Source: Luteibacter sp.
GTDB taxonomy: Bacteria > Pseudomonadota > Gammaproteobacteria > Xanthomonadales > Rhodanobacteraceae
DNA length: 64,000 nucleotides
Direction: 5' to 3'
Assembly: GCF_009912395.1 (NCBI RefSeq)
Contig: NZ_WNDO01000015.1
Span: 1-64,000, forward strand
Under the pieces are notes generated by a model, which did not search any database, was not told the DNA's origin, and saw only the letters and a program-made list of their open reading frames with translations. Of the stretch, positions 1-7,159 are shown in pieces; within the stretch, counting starts at the first letter, position 1; every line of letters starts with the position of its first letter. A program made the translations under genes and the position numbers.

Positions 1-2
1 GG

Positions 3-185
3 ATTTCCTTGATCGCCTTTATCGTCGCGGCCTTCGCGTTAGGCAGTTTCGCCGGTCGCTATGATCTACGTCCCCACCAATACGAATGGCCGGATAACTG
101 GCTGGAATTCTCCGGCGCCTTGCTGATCGGCTCGACGCTGGGCGCGATCTGGATGTGGTTCATTTCTCGGGAACCCGAACTGTAG
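3..185 (+). CDS. C-terminal end of an integral membrane protein (5' truncated)
   Basis: An open frame runs from the window edge to a TAG and encodes about 60 residues. It starts inside a hydrophobic stretch (ISLIAFIVAAFALGSFAG) and has a second hydrophobic helix (FSGALLIGSTLGAIWMWF) before a short polar tail ending REPEL. The start lies outside the window, so the family cannot be named. The TAG stop is the first part of a REP palindrome (TGTAGGAGCG), so the repeat abuts and terminates the gene. Function unknown. Confidence 0.55.
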   Translation: MSLIAFIVAAFALGSFAGRYDLRPHQYEWPDNWLEFSGALLIGSTLGAIWMWFISREPEL

Positions 186-217
186 GAGCGTGCTTGCGCG
201 CGACCCGCGCTCCTACA
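181..217. repeat. REP-like palindrome
   Basis: Ten-base arms TGTAGGAGCG (181-190) and CGCTCCTACA (208-217) enclose a GC-rich centre containing TTGCGCGCG. The same core occurs at 3414-3478 and 29452-29497, so this is one member of a dispersed intergenic palindrome family. It supplies the stop codon of the upstream gene and may act as a transcription terminator or mRNA-stabilising hairpin. Confidence 0.8.
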
Positions 218-281
218 GGTGTGCGGAGTCGCGAGCACCCATCGCATCGGCGATTGTCGCAAGGGTGCCTCACCGTACGGA

Positions 282-523
282 GAGCCGTCGGGCCGCCGCC
301 GGGGCGCGACTTGAGGAGCCGAGGGTAGGTGGTCGAAGAAGGCCGCGCAGCGGTGGCGGTCAGGAAGACCGCCATTCCTCGCCGAGGCAGGATGCCGAGT
401 CGAGGAACCTCGACCACCTGCCCGAGCCCGAAGGGGCGAAGCCATAAAACATGGGCCGCGCAGCGGCCAGCCTTTCCCGAGGGACGGCGGAGCCGGCGCG
501 CCCCGGCGGCGGCCCGACGGCTC
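282..523. repeat. Large inverted-repeat element with internal stem-loops
   Basis: The arms at 282-308 and 497-523 are perfect 27-base reverse complements, very GC-rich. Between them lie further stems: TGGCGGTC (354-361) pairs with GACCGCCA (367-374), GGTGGTCGA (329-337) pairs with TCGACCACC (410-418), and GGCCGCGCAGCGG occurs twice. There is no credible coding frame. It may be a non-autonomous mobile (MITE-like) element, a compound REP, or a structured RNA; the sequence alone does not decide. Confidence 0.6.
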
Positions 524-629
524 CCCCAGCCACGCCCGAGCGCCGCAAGCGATGCCGCAGGCGAGCAACCCCTACGAAGCACCCCAACCAGACAGCAGAA
601 ACCGACGCCGTCCGCCAGCCGTCCGTCTC

Positions 630-643
630 CTGTCCGCGGACAG
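630..643. promoter_or_regulatory. Palindrome, candidate activator site upstream of ABC permeases
   Basis: CTGTCCGCGGACAG is a perfect 14-base palindrome 66 bases upstream of the candidate sigma-54 promoter. A split version with arms ACGGACA and TGTCCGT flanks about 745-770, downstream of that promoter. Repeated TGTCC half sites are what one expects of a dimeric enhancer-binding activator. Inference only. Confidence 0.4.
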
Positions 644-709
644 TCTTCCCCCATTCCCGACACCAGGAAAGACCGCACCAGACAGCGCCACCCATACCCC
701 TCACACCGC

Positions 710-726
710 TGGCCCACAATTTGCTT
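710..726 (+). promoter_or_regulatory. Candidate sigma-54 (RpoN) promoter
   Basis: TGGCCCACAATTTGCTT matches the -24/-12 consensus TGGCAC-N5-TTGCW with correct GG-to-GC spacing and one mismatch in the -24 element. It lies about 95 bases upstream of the permease start at 821, downstream of a palindrome that could bind a sigma-54 activator. Confidence 0.45.
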
Positions 727-820
727 CACATCCCAGCAACGGACAGCCACGAGTCGGGCATGTCCGTCAGGGGAGTCCCACCGACGTGGGCAGATCATCG
801 GCAAGGAGAGGGGAGACGAC

Positions 821-2140
821 ATGTTTGGCTATTACCTGCAGCTCGCATGGCGGAGCCTGAAGCGAAGTCCTGGCCTCACGGTGCTCATGATTGTCGCTAT
901 CGCTTTCGGCGTCAGCGCATCGATGACGACGTATTCGGTGTTTCGCGCCGTGTCGGGCGACCCGATCCCCTGGAAATCCTCACGACTCTTCGTTCCGCAG
1001 ATCGATGTCTGGGGCCCGCGCTCGCGTCGCAAGGGTTCGGTGGAGCCCACGGAAGCGCTTACCTATACCGATGCCACGGCCTTGATGCGGGAGCACCGCG
1101 CGAAATGGCAGTCGGCACTGTATGCGATTTCGCCCTCGGTCGTTCCCGCCGGTAGTGGCGCCCATCCGCTCAAGAGCGACGGTCACGCCGTTTATAGCGA
1201 GTTCTTTCCCATGGTCGACGCGCCCTTCCTGTTTGGCGGGGGATGGAGCGCCGACGATGACCGGCAGCGCGCCCCGGTCGCCGTGATCAGCAGCAAGCTG
1301 AATCAGAAACTGTTCGGCGGGAAGAACAGCGTTGGCTTTCCCCTCAACATCGACGGAAAGGAGTATCGGATCGTCGGTGTCCTGGACAACTGGAATCCCC
1401 AGCCCCGGTTCTACGACGTGGTGAATACCAACGGATTCACGAACGGAACCGATGACCTATTCATTCCCTTTGAGCGTTCGATCGAGGCCAACATCGACAA
1501 CGATGGAAACACGAACTGTGCGGAGCCAGCCAAAGAGCCGGGCTTCGCGGGTCTGAAGCGTTCGTCATGCGTATGGATTCCCTTCCTGGTCCAGCTCGAC
1601 GACTCGGCCGCGGTTTCGGCGTATCGCGACTACCTGCAAGGGTATGCGAATAACCAGCGGAAGGAAGGACGTTTCGCCTGGGAACCCAACAATCGCCTGC
1701 GCGATATGCCTGCATGGCTGGAATATCAACAGGTGGCTCCCCGCGATACCAAGGTATCGTTGATGGTGGCACTCGGGCTTCTGGTGGTGTGCCTGATCAA
1801 CACGGTTGGACTGCTGCTGGCCAAGTTTCTTCGCCGCAGCGGCGAGATCGGTGTTCGTCGGGCGCTCGGTGCGCCGCGTCGGGCGATCTACGCGCAGTTT
1901 CTCACCGAGGCGGGCATGATCGGCATTGTTGGCAGCGTGCTGGGCCTTGTATTTACCGGCGTGGGTGTCCTTGGCGTGGGTTGGGTGCTGCCCCGGAATA
2001 TCGCGGTACTGGCGAAGATCGACCTCTCCCTGCTGGCGATGACCCTGCTCGTGGCCCTGATTTCGGCCGTGCTGGCGGGTGCTTATCCGACATTCCGGGC
2101 GTCGATGATCCAGCCCGCCTTGCAGCTGAAATCGAATTGA
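821..2140 (+). CDS. MacB/FtsX-family ABC transporter permease
   Basis: The 439-residue protein has the MacB/FtsX layout: an N-terminal helix (about residues 17-37), a large periplasmic MacB_PCD-like domain, and three C-terminal helices from about residue 305, including SLMVALGLLVVCLINTVG and the cytoplasmic coupling sequence EIGVRRALGAPRRAI typical of FtsX permeases. The ATG at 821 follows AAGGAGAGGGG; the same frame extends upstream through repeats and was not used. It forms an operon with the next permease 10 bases downstream. No ATPase is visible, so a partner must lie outside the window. The substrate is unknown; relatives export peptides, lipoproteins or macrolides. Confidence 0.88.
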   Translation: MFGYYLQLAWRSLKRSPGLTVLMIVAIAFGVSASMTTYSVFRAVSGDPIPWKSSRLFVPQIDVWGPRSRRKGSVEPTEALTYTDATALMREHRAKWQSALYAISPSVVPAGSGAHPLKSDGHAVYSEFFPMVDAPFLFGGGWSADDDRQRAPVAVISSKLNQKLFGGKNSVGFPLNIDGKEYRIVGVLDNWNPQPRFYDVVNTNGFTNGTDDLFIPFERSIEANIDNDGNTNCAEPAKEPGFAGLKRSSCVWIPFLVQLDDSAAVSAYRDYLQGYANNQRKEGRFAWEPNNRLRDMPAWLEYQQVAPRDTKVSLMVALGLLVVCLINTVGLLLAKFLRRSGEIGVRRALGAPRRAIYAQFLTEAGMIGIVGSVLGLVFTGVGVLGVGWVLPRNIAVLAKIDLSLLAMTLLVALISAVLAGAYPTFRASMIQPALQLKSN

Positions 2141-2150
2141 GGACGTCGAT

Positions 2151-3338
2151 ATGAGCCTGCATCCTATTTTTGCCGCACTGCGAAAGCATAAGTCCGGCGT
2201 CATCCTGATTACGCTGCAGATCGCCTTCACGCTCGCCATCGTGTGCAATGCCTTGTTCATCATCGGCAAGCGCATCGACAACGTAGGCCGACCCACGGGT
2301 CTGGAGGAAAGCGATCTCTTCCTGGTCTCCCAGCAGTGGGTGGGAGCGCCGAGCGGCGATGAACCGAAGGGCGCAAAGATCCTGGAGAACATGCAACTGG
2401 AGGACCTGGCCACCTTGCGTAACTTGCCGGATGTCGCCGGGGTCACTCCGATCAACTCCCTTCCGCTTTACCCTTCGGCGTGGTCTGGCTCGGTCGGGGG
2501 GCGTCCCGGCAACGGTTCCATCGAAGTGCCCGATGCCAGCATCGCGCGGGTTACGTACTACTTCGTCGACGACAAGGCGCTCGACGTGCTGGGCGCGAAG
2601 TTGGTGGATGGGCAGTTTTTTCATGCGCAAGATGTGATGAGCTTGCAGGCGCGGGCGCAGAGTCGGCCGAGCGCCGCCGTCATCACCCGTTCGTTGCAGG
2701 AAAAACTGTTTCCGGGACAAAGCGCGGTCGGAAAACCGATCTACATTGATGGCGCTACATTGCCCGTGCTGGTGACCGGTGTCGTTGATAGGCTCCAGGG
2801 GCCGGGCTGGGCCACGGATTTCGCGTGGAACTCGGTGATTCTTCCCGTGCGCCGCGCTTCCAGCTTCACCCGTTATGCGGTGCGTGCCAAGCCGGGTCGG
2901 ATCGAGGCTGCCATGAAGGCAGTACCTTCCGCCTTGTATGCGACGAATCCGATGAGGGTGCTGACGGATGAAAGCATCAAGTCATTCGCAGATATCCGCG
3001 CCAGTGCCTACGAGGAGGATATCGGCATGGCGATCGTGATGAGCGTGGTCTGCGTGATCATGCTGGCGGTGACCACGGCAGGCATCGTCGGGCTGACCAG
3101 TTTCTGGGTCGGTCAACGGTATCGGCAGATCGGCGTGCGGCGTGCGCTGGGTGCGCGGAAGATCGATATCCTGCGTTATTTCCAGGTAGAGAACCTTGCC
3201 ATTTCCATCGGCGGGGCCTGCCTGGGTATCGTCCTGGCGTTCGCCTTGAACATCCTGTTGATGCATTACTTCGATCTGGACAGGATGCCCCTCTCCTGGG
3301 TGGTGGTCGGTGTGGCGATTGTGCTGCTTCTCGGGTAG
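2151..3338 (+). CDS. MacB/FtsX-family ABC permease, truncated by an in-frame amber codon
   Basis: The second permease of the pair has 395 residues, an N-terminal helix at about 17-40, a periplasmic domain, and FtsX helices with the motif YRQIGVRRALGARKIDILRYF. The frame ends at TAG 3336-3338 inside the last helix (VVVGVAIVLLLG). The same frame continues past the TAG for 22 more codons, reading IAVFVPAHRASLVPPVAATRAA, to TGA at 3405-3407. This is exactly the C-terminus expected of the family (P-A-x-R-A-S/A ... P-x-x-A-x-R). The ancestral codon was probably CAG. The protein is therefore missing half a helix and its cytoplasmic tail unless the stop is suppressed. GAGGA precedes the ATG. Confidence 0.85.
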   Translation: MSLHPIFAALRKHKSGVILITLQIAFTLAIVCNALFIIGKRIDNVGRPTGLEESDLFLVSQQWVGAPSGDEPKGAKILENMQLEDLATLRNLPDVAGVTPINSLPLYPSAWSGSVGGRPGNGSIEVPDASIARVTYYFVDDKALDVLGAKLVDGQFFHAQDVMSLQARAQSRPSAAVITRSLQEKLFPGQSAVGKPIYIDGATLPVLVTGVVDRLQGPGWATDFAWNSVILPVRRASSFTRYAVRAKPGRIEAAMKAVPSALYATNPMRVLTDESIKSFADIRASAYEEDIGMAIVMSVVCVIMLAVTTAGIVGLTSFWVGQRYRQIGVRRALGARKIDILRYFQVENLAISIGGACLGIVLAFALNILLMHYFDLDRMPLSWVVVGVAIVLLLG

Positions 3339-3413
3339 ATAGCTGTTTTCGTGCCGGCACACCGGGCATCCCTCGTGCCGCCGGTGGCGGCCACGCGCGC
3401 CGCCTGAATGTAG

Positions 3414-3478
3414 GTAGGAGCGCGCTTGCGCGCGATGGAGGTCACCGTATCCCCCATCGCGCGCAAGCGCGCTCCTAC
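3414..3478. repeat. REP-like palindrome with 25-bp arms
   Basis: Perfect 25-base arms (3414-3438 and 3454-3478, beginning GTAGGAGCGCGCTTGCG) flank a 15-base loop. It sits between the convergent permease and hemophilin-like genes and could act as a bidirectional terminator. Same family as 181-217 and 29452-29497. Confidence 0.85.
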
Positions 3479-3488
3479 AGAGGTGGCC

Positions 3489-4241
3489 TTACTGCTTGGT
3501 GCCCCCGAAAGCGGCATCGTACTGGTGGGCGTTGGCAAAGGACGCCACGCCGGCCAGCGTGGCGGCATTCGCGCCGAAGAAACGTCCACTGATGGTGCCC
3601 ATGGTGGCGACATCCACGCCACCGACGTTGGCGATGGCGCCCACGCCGGAGATCTGCGTACCCGCGACGGCTGTCGGGCCGAGGACCAGGGTGTAGTTCC
3701 CTCCACTCAGGCTCCCGGAAAGCCGCCGCGCGGCGAAGTCGGCGTTGAACGTACCCGCCAGAAGACCGTTCCCCGCGTAATCGCTGATGCCCTTCACGGC
3801 GTACGTCGCGGTCCCGGCCGTCGGTACCGTGGTGCCGGCCGTGTCACCCACGATGAAGGTCGCATGCGTACCGTCGCCGACAGCGCCGCTCTGCGACCAC
3901 TCACCGAAGTAGACATTGGCACTGCTGATCCTGGCGAAGTGGAACGTGCCCAGAGGCGCCAGGAAGCCGGGAGGCGGCACGCCATCCCCGGGTTGATGCG
4001 TGACGACACCCGAGGCATCCGTATGCCCGAGTTGCGCCAGTGCGGGAAGATCGATCTGGGCACCAGGGCCCGATGTTCCCGTGGAAGGCACGTTGATCCC
4101 TGGGCCGCCGAAGGAAACGGAAGGACCGACGCTTATGGCGTTTCTGCTGACGACACCGGCGATTTGCGCATGCGCCGTACCGAACATCGATAGCGCGGCT
4201 ATCGAGAGCAGGCCGATAGCCTTGAGTGACACACCTTGCAT
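3489..4241 (-). CDS. Hemophilin-like secreted haemophore, paralogue 1
   Basis: A 250-residue protein with a signal peptide (SIAALSMFGTAHAQ, cleavage near residue 25) and no lipobox Cys, so predicted soluble once exported. The C-terminal half is rich in short beta strands and ends with GRFFGANAATLAGV...YDAAFGGTKQ, the barrel signature shared by TbpB/fHbp-type Slam clients and hemophilin (HphA), which binds haem. It is closely similar over its length to the protein at 8673-9443 (shared ISDYAxNGxLAGTF, GEWSQ, DTAGTTVP). AAGGAG precedes the ATG. It is separated from the main haem operon by repeats at 4417-4670, so it may have its own promoter. Haem as ligand is inferred from context. Confidence 0.72.
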   Translation of the reverse strand: MQGVSLKAIGLLSIAALSMFGTAHAQIAGVVSRNAISVGPSVSFGGPGINVPSTGTSGPGAQIDLPALAQLGHTDASGVVTHQPGDGVPPPGFLAPLGTFHFARISSANVYFGEWSQSGAVGDGTHATFIVGDTAGTTVPTAGTATYAVKGISDYAGNGLLAGTFNADFAARRLSGSLSGGNYTLVLGPTAVAGTQISGVGAIANVGGVDVATMGTISGRFFGANAATLAGVASFANAHQYDAAFGGTKQ

Positions 4242-4416
4242 GAGATTCTCCTTGTGAGGTGAAGCAGGTCGAAAGCGAAAAGCGTCTTCGTCATAGACGA
4301 AGACCAGCGGTGCTTTCCCCTATGTCTCGCATCGATGTCCTTGCCAAGGGGTATTTCATTTCCCTCGACATGGCGAATACACGTCCGACGGCGCTTTAGT
4401 GCCGTGCGATGCAGCA

Positions 4417-4670
4417 TCGTCGTTCCTGCGAACGCAGGAACCCAGCGCCTCGGTTTGCCAGCGTGGCGATAGCGCATCATCGGCTTTATGTAGGTGGCGC
4501 GCTCGCGAAAGCCGGCCGCATCGCACTGGGTTCCAGCGTGCGCTGAAACGACGTGAGGGTGCTTTAGGGTGTTCGCCACAAGAGAGTGTGAGATGGCGAT
4601 ATGTAGGGGGCGCACCTGCGAAAACCGGTCGCATCGCACTGGGTTCCAGCGTTCGCTGGAACGACGTGAG
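4417..4670. repeat. GTCGTTCC...GGAACGAC interspersed repeat, one and a half copies
   Basis: The first unit begins GTCGTTCCTGCG with hairpin TTCCTGCGAACGCAGGAA and closes with CTGGGTTCCAGCG...AACGACG near 4553. A second, left-truncated unit ends with the same closing hairpin (TTCCAGCGTTCGCTGGAA) near 4665. It is the same family as the four tandem copies at 31639-32219. It fills the gap between tonB and the hemophilin-like gene; small frames read through it are not genes. Confidence 0.8.
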
Positions 4671-4720
4671 GGTGCTTTGTGCGGTGGCGATAATACGCCG
4701 GGCATGAGTCTGCGAGGCGA

Positions 4721-5446
4721 CTAAGACGAGCGCAGGAAGAAATTGATCGGCACCAGCACCATGACGGGGTCGCTGGGCACCTCGGCGGGTGGTGGCGGCA
4801 GCGGGCTGGCACGGCGGACGGTGGCGAGGGCTTCCTCGTCCAGTAGCGGATAACCGGACGGTTGTTGCACCACCGGGTCGGCGACGCGGCCTTGTCGGTC
4901 CACAGAGAAACGGACCCATACGACGCCCTCTTGATGCGAGCGCTCGGATTGGCGGGGATACCGGCGATAGCGCTTGAGCCACGCGAGGAGGGTGCTCTGC
5001 CATTCGGCCTTGAGCAACGCGCCTTGGGCTGACTGGGTGGAGGGCGCGGCGTAGCGTTCGGCGTTCTGGGCCTCTACATGCGGAGGCGCGGTGCTCTGGT
5101 CGGCGGCTTGTTCGGCCTGGACGGCGGGTGCAGGTGCGGTGGGTTCCGGTGTGCCGGCCACCACGTCCTTTACCGGTGCAGGCGGGGGCGCGACCTGTCG
5201 GGGCGGCGATGGCTTAGCCGTGGCCGCGGTACGCGCCTCGCGGAGCGGTCCGGTTTCGCGTTGGGTTACCGGGGCGGGTGGGGCGGCGGGCTGGGGTGCC
5301 GGCTCGATGGCGATGGCTTCCATGGGCAGGTCGTGGGGCGGTGTCACGCGATCCATGCCGATCCAACGTGCGGCGATGACCAGCACGCCGAACACCATCG
5401 CCACGATGACGCCGCTGGCGACCCAGCGCAGACGATCCGTGTTCAT
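4721..5446 (-). CDS. tonB: TonB energy-transducing protein
   Basis: The 241-residue protein has an N-terminal membrane anchor (about residues 9-28), a long Pro/Ala-rich periplasmic spacer (roughly 45-140), and a C-terminal TonB domain with WLKRYRRYPRQSE, GVVWVRFSVDRQGRV and LDEEALATVRRASPLPPPP. It transmits proton-motive force from ExbB/ExbD to outer-membrane receptors. Its ATG overlaps the exbD stop by four bases (ATGA), so the genes are translationally coupled. It is the last gene of the haem operon and is presumably dedicated to the receptor at 9539-12637. Confidence 0.92.
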   Translation of the reverse strand: MNTDRLRWVASGVIVAMVFGVLVIAARWIGMDRVTPPHDLPMEAIAIEPAPQPAAPPAPVTQRETGPLREARTAATAKPSPPRQVAPPPAPVKDVVAGTPEPTAPAPAVQAEQAADQSTAPPHVEAQNAERYAAPSTQSAQGALLKAEWQSTLLAWLKRYRRYPRQSERSHQEGVVWVRFSVDRQGRVADPVVQQPSGYPLLDEEALATVRRASPLPPPPAEVPSDPVMVLVPINFFLRSS

Positions 5447-5865
5447 CCGTGGTCGCGTTCCAGGCCGACCAGCGCCATATGGGTGTAACCCGCATCGCGC
5501 AGCGCGTTCATGGCATCCATCAGGCGCTCGTACGACAGGCTGCGATCGCCACGCAGGAGCACGCGGCGCTCGTGGTCAGCCTGCGTGCGACGATCCAGCG
5601 CCGCTTTCAGCGTGGCGGGCTGCACCACGTCATCGTCCAGCTTCCAGCTGCCGTCGGCGGTCACGGTGAGATAGACCGGTGCGTCGTCACGTGGCTGGAT
5701 GCTCGCGTTGCTGGCCGGCAGGTCCACGGGTGCGTCCACCGTCGCCAGGGGCGCGGCCACCATGAAGATGATGAGCAGCACCAGCATCACGTCGATGAAG
5801 GGCGTGACGTTGATCTCGTGCGCCGGTTCGAGATCGTCGTCCTCGTCGTTGGTGCGAAAGCTCAC
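5443..5865 (-). CDS. exbD: ExbD biopolymer transport protein
   Basis: A 140-residue ExbD/TolR family protein with a single N-terminal helix (VMLVLLIIFMVAAPLATV). It carries the conserved membrane aspartate in TPFIDVMLV, here Asp25, which conducts protons in the family. The periplasmic domain includes VLLRGDRSLSYERLMDAM. Start and stop overlap exbB and tonB by ATGA, consistent with stoichiometric co-expression of an inner-membrane motor. Confidence 0.94.
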   Translation of the reverse strand: MSFRTNDEDDDLEPAHEINVTPFIDVMLVLLIIFMVAAPLATVDAPVDLPASNASIQPRDDAPVYLTVTADGSWKLDDDVVQPATLKAALDRRTQADHERRVLLRGDRSLSYERLMDAMNALRDAGYTHMALVGLERDHG

Positions 5866-6575
5866 GGTGTCGCCTCGCGGCGACGCTGGGCGAACGCATC
5901 GGGGCTTTCATGCTGGCGATCGAGATCGCGCGAAACGAGTTCGAGGACACGCGCCGACAGATCGGCGATGGCGGCGCGTAGCGCGCCGACCGATCGGGTG
6001 AAATGGTTGTAGATCACCACGGCGGGAATCGCCGCGACGAGACCGATCGCGGTCGCCATCAAGGCCTCCGCGATGCCCGGCGCGACGACCGCCAGGCTGG
6101 TGGTGTGCGCCTTCGCTATGCCGGTGAAGCTGTTCATGATGCCCCAGACCGTACCGAACAAGCCGACGAAGGGCGCCGTCGAACCGATCGTGGCGAGCAA
6201 CGCGGTACCGTGGCGCAGCTTGCGTACCCAAGCCCGCTCCACGCTGGCCAGGCGCGACGCGGTGCGTTCCTTGATGCCGACACGCTCGCGCAATCCGGCG
6301 GAATGGCGACGCTCGCTCCAGGCGGCCTCCACGAGTGACTGGACGACGCCGGGGGGAAGGGATGCTGAGACGGGCAGCACGCTGGATTGCTCCAGGTAAT
6401 CGCCTGCATCCTCAACGCGGCGACGGAAGCCTCGCAGCTCCCAGCTTTTGGCCAGCAGGATCGTCCACGTCGCGAACGAAGCCAACGCGAGGAGGATCAT
6501 CACGCCTTGCACGACGCCATTGGCATGCACCAGCATCGACCAGGCATCGGTCGGCGGCATCGTCGAGGTACTCAT
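5862..6575 (-). CDS. exbB: ExbB proton-channel subunit
   Basis: 237 residues of the MotA/TolQ/ExbB family with three helices: about residues 19-42, then ALLATIGSTAPFVGLFGTVWGIM, then EALMATAIGLVAAIPAVVIYN. The Thr and Pro residues expected in the latter two are present. I chose the ATG at 6575, which overlaps the haem oxygenase TGA as ATGA; a start three codons upstream is possible. It forms the ExbBD motor for TonB and is co-transcribed with the Slam and haem oxygenase genes. Confidence 0.93.
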   Translation of the reverse strand: MSTSTMPPTDAWSMLVHANGVVQGVMILLALASFATWTILLAKSWELRGFRRRVEDAGDYLEQSSVLPVSASLPPGVVQSLVEAAWSERRHSAGLRERVGIKERTASRLASVERAWVRKLRHGTALLATIGSTAPFVGLFGTVWGIMNSFTGIAKAHTTSLAVVAPGIAEALMATAIGLVAAIPAVVIYNHFTRSVGALRAAIADLSARVLELVSRDLDRQHESPDAFAQRRREATP

Positions 6576-7153
6576 GCAAAGCATTCCCGGGTCAGCACGA
6601 CGGCGTGCGTGAACGCGGCCTTGGCGCCTTCCACGGCACGCTGCTCCTCTTCGTCGTCAAGCTCGGCGGCGTCCAGCGCGGCGACGAAGCCGCGCCAGTG
6701 ACCGGCGCGGCCGTCTTCCGGCGTCGCCAGATGGCTTGCGCCGAAGGCGGGCCCCAGTTCCAGCTTTGCCGCCAGTTTGAGCAGGATGGCCGCTCCGAGG
6801 TTGGAGCCCTCGACGACATACAGCCAGCCCAGGCCCGTGGCCGCGTCGATGCCATCGGCGAAGGGGGAGGCCTCCCGTTCCGGTCGTTCGACACCGAGCG
6901 CGACAAGATCATCCATCACGGCCGGCAGGCGTCGACGCTCGTGCAGGTCGGGCAGCAACGAGGCGTAGCCGGCATGATGGAACAGCGGATCGGCGGCGCG
7001 ATGCAGTCGGTACTGCATGCGCAGGAAGCGCGTGTAGTTCTCGCGCGACGCGAAGGGCTGGCCGGCCATGATCAGGCTGTCCAGCTCGCCATGCATGGGG
7101 CGAGTGGCTTCGGCGAGGCGGCGGGCGCGGGAGGGAGAGGCGAGAGTGGTCAT
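6572..7153 (-). CDS. Biliverdin-producing haem oxygenase
   Basis: 193 residues. It cleaves haem to biliverdin, CO and iron in the cytoplasm. The likely proximal haem ligand is His21 in RPMHGELDSL, and the distal-helix glycine motif is present as YVVEGSNLGAAIL. Length and motifs match bacterial HemO/BphO-type enzymes. It lies between the Slam and exbB genes in one operon, completing haem use after import. No phytochrome gene is nearby, which favours iron release over chromophore supply. Confidence 0.9.
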   Translation of the reverse strand: MTTLASPSRARRLAEATRPMHGELDSLIMAGQPFASRENYTRFLRMQYRLHRAADPLFHHAGYASLLPDLHERRRLPAVMDDLVALGVERPEREASPFADGIDAATGLGWLYVVEGSNLGAAILLKLAAKLELGPAFGASHLATPEDGRAGHWRGFVAALDAAELDDEEEQRAVEGAKAAFTHAVVLTRECFA

Positions 7154-7159
7154 ATCGGT

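Noticed and set aside
329..820. N-terminal extension of the first ABC permease frame through the repeat region
   Set aside because: The extension is Arg/Pro-rich translation of non-coding repeats; the family N-terminus and a good ribosome-binding site coincide at 821.
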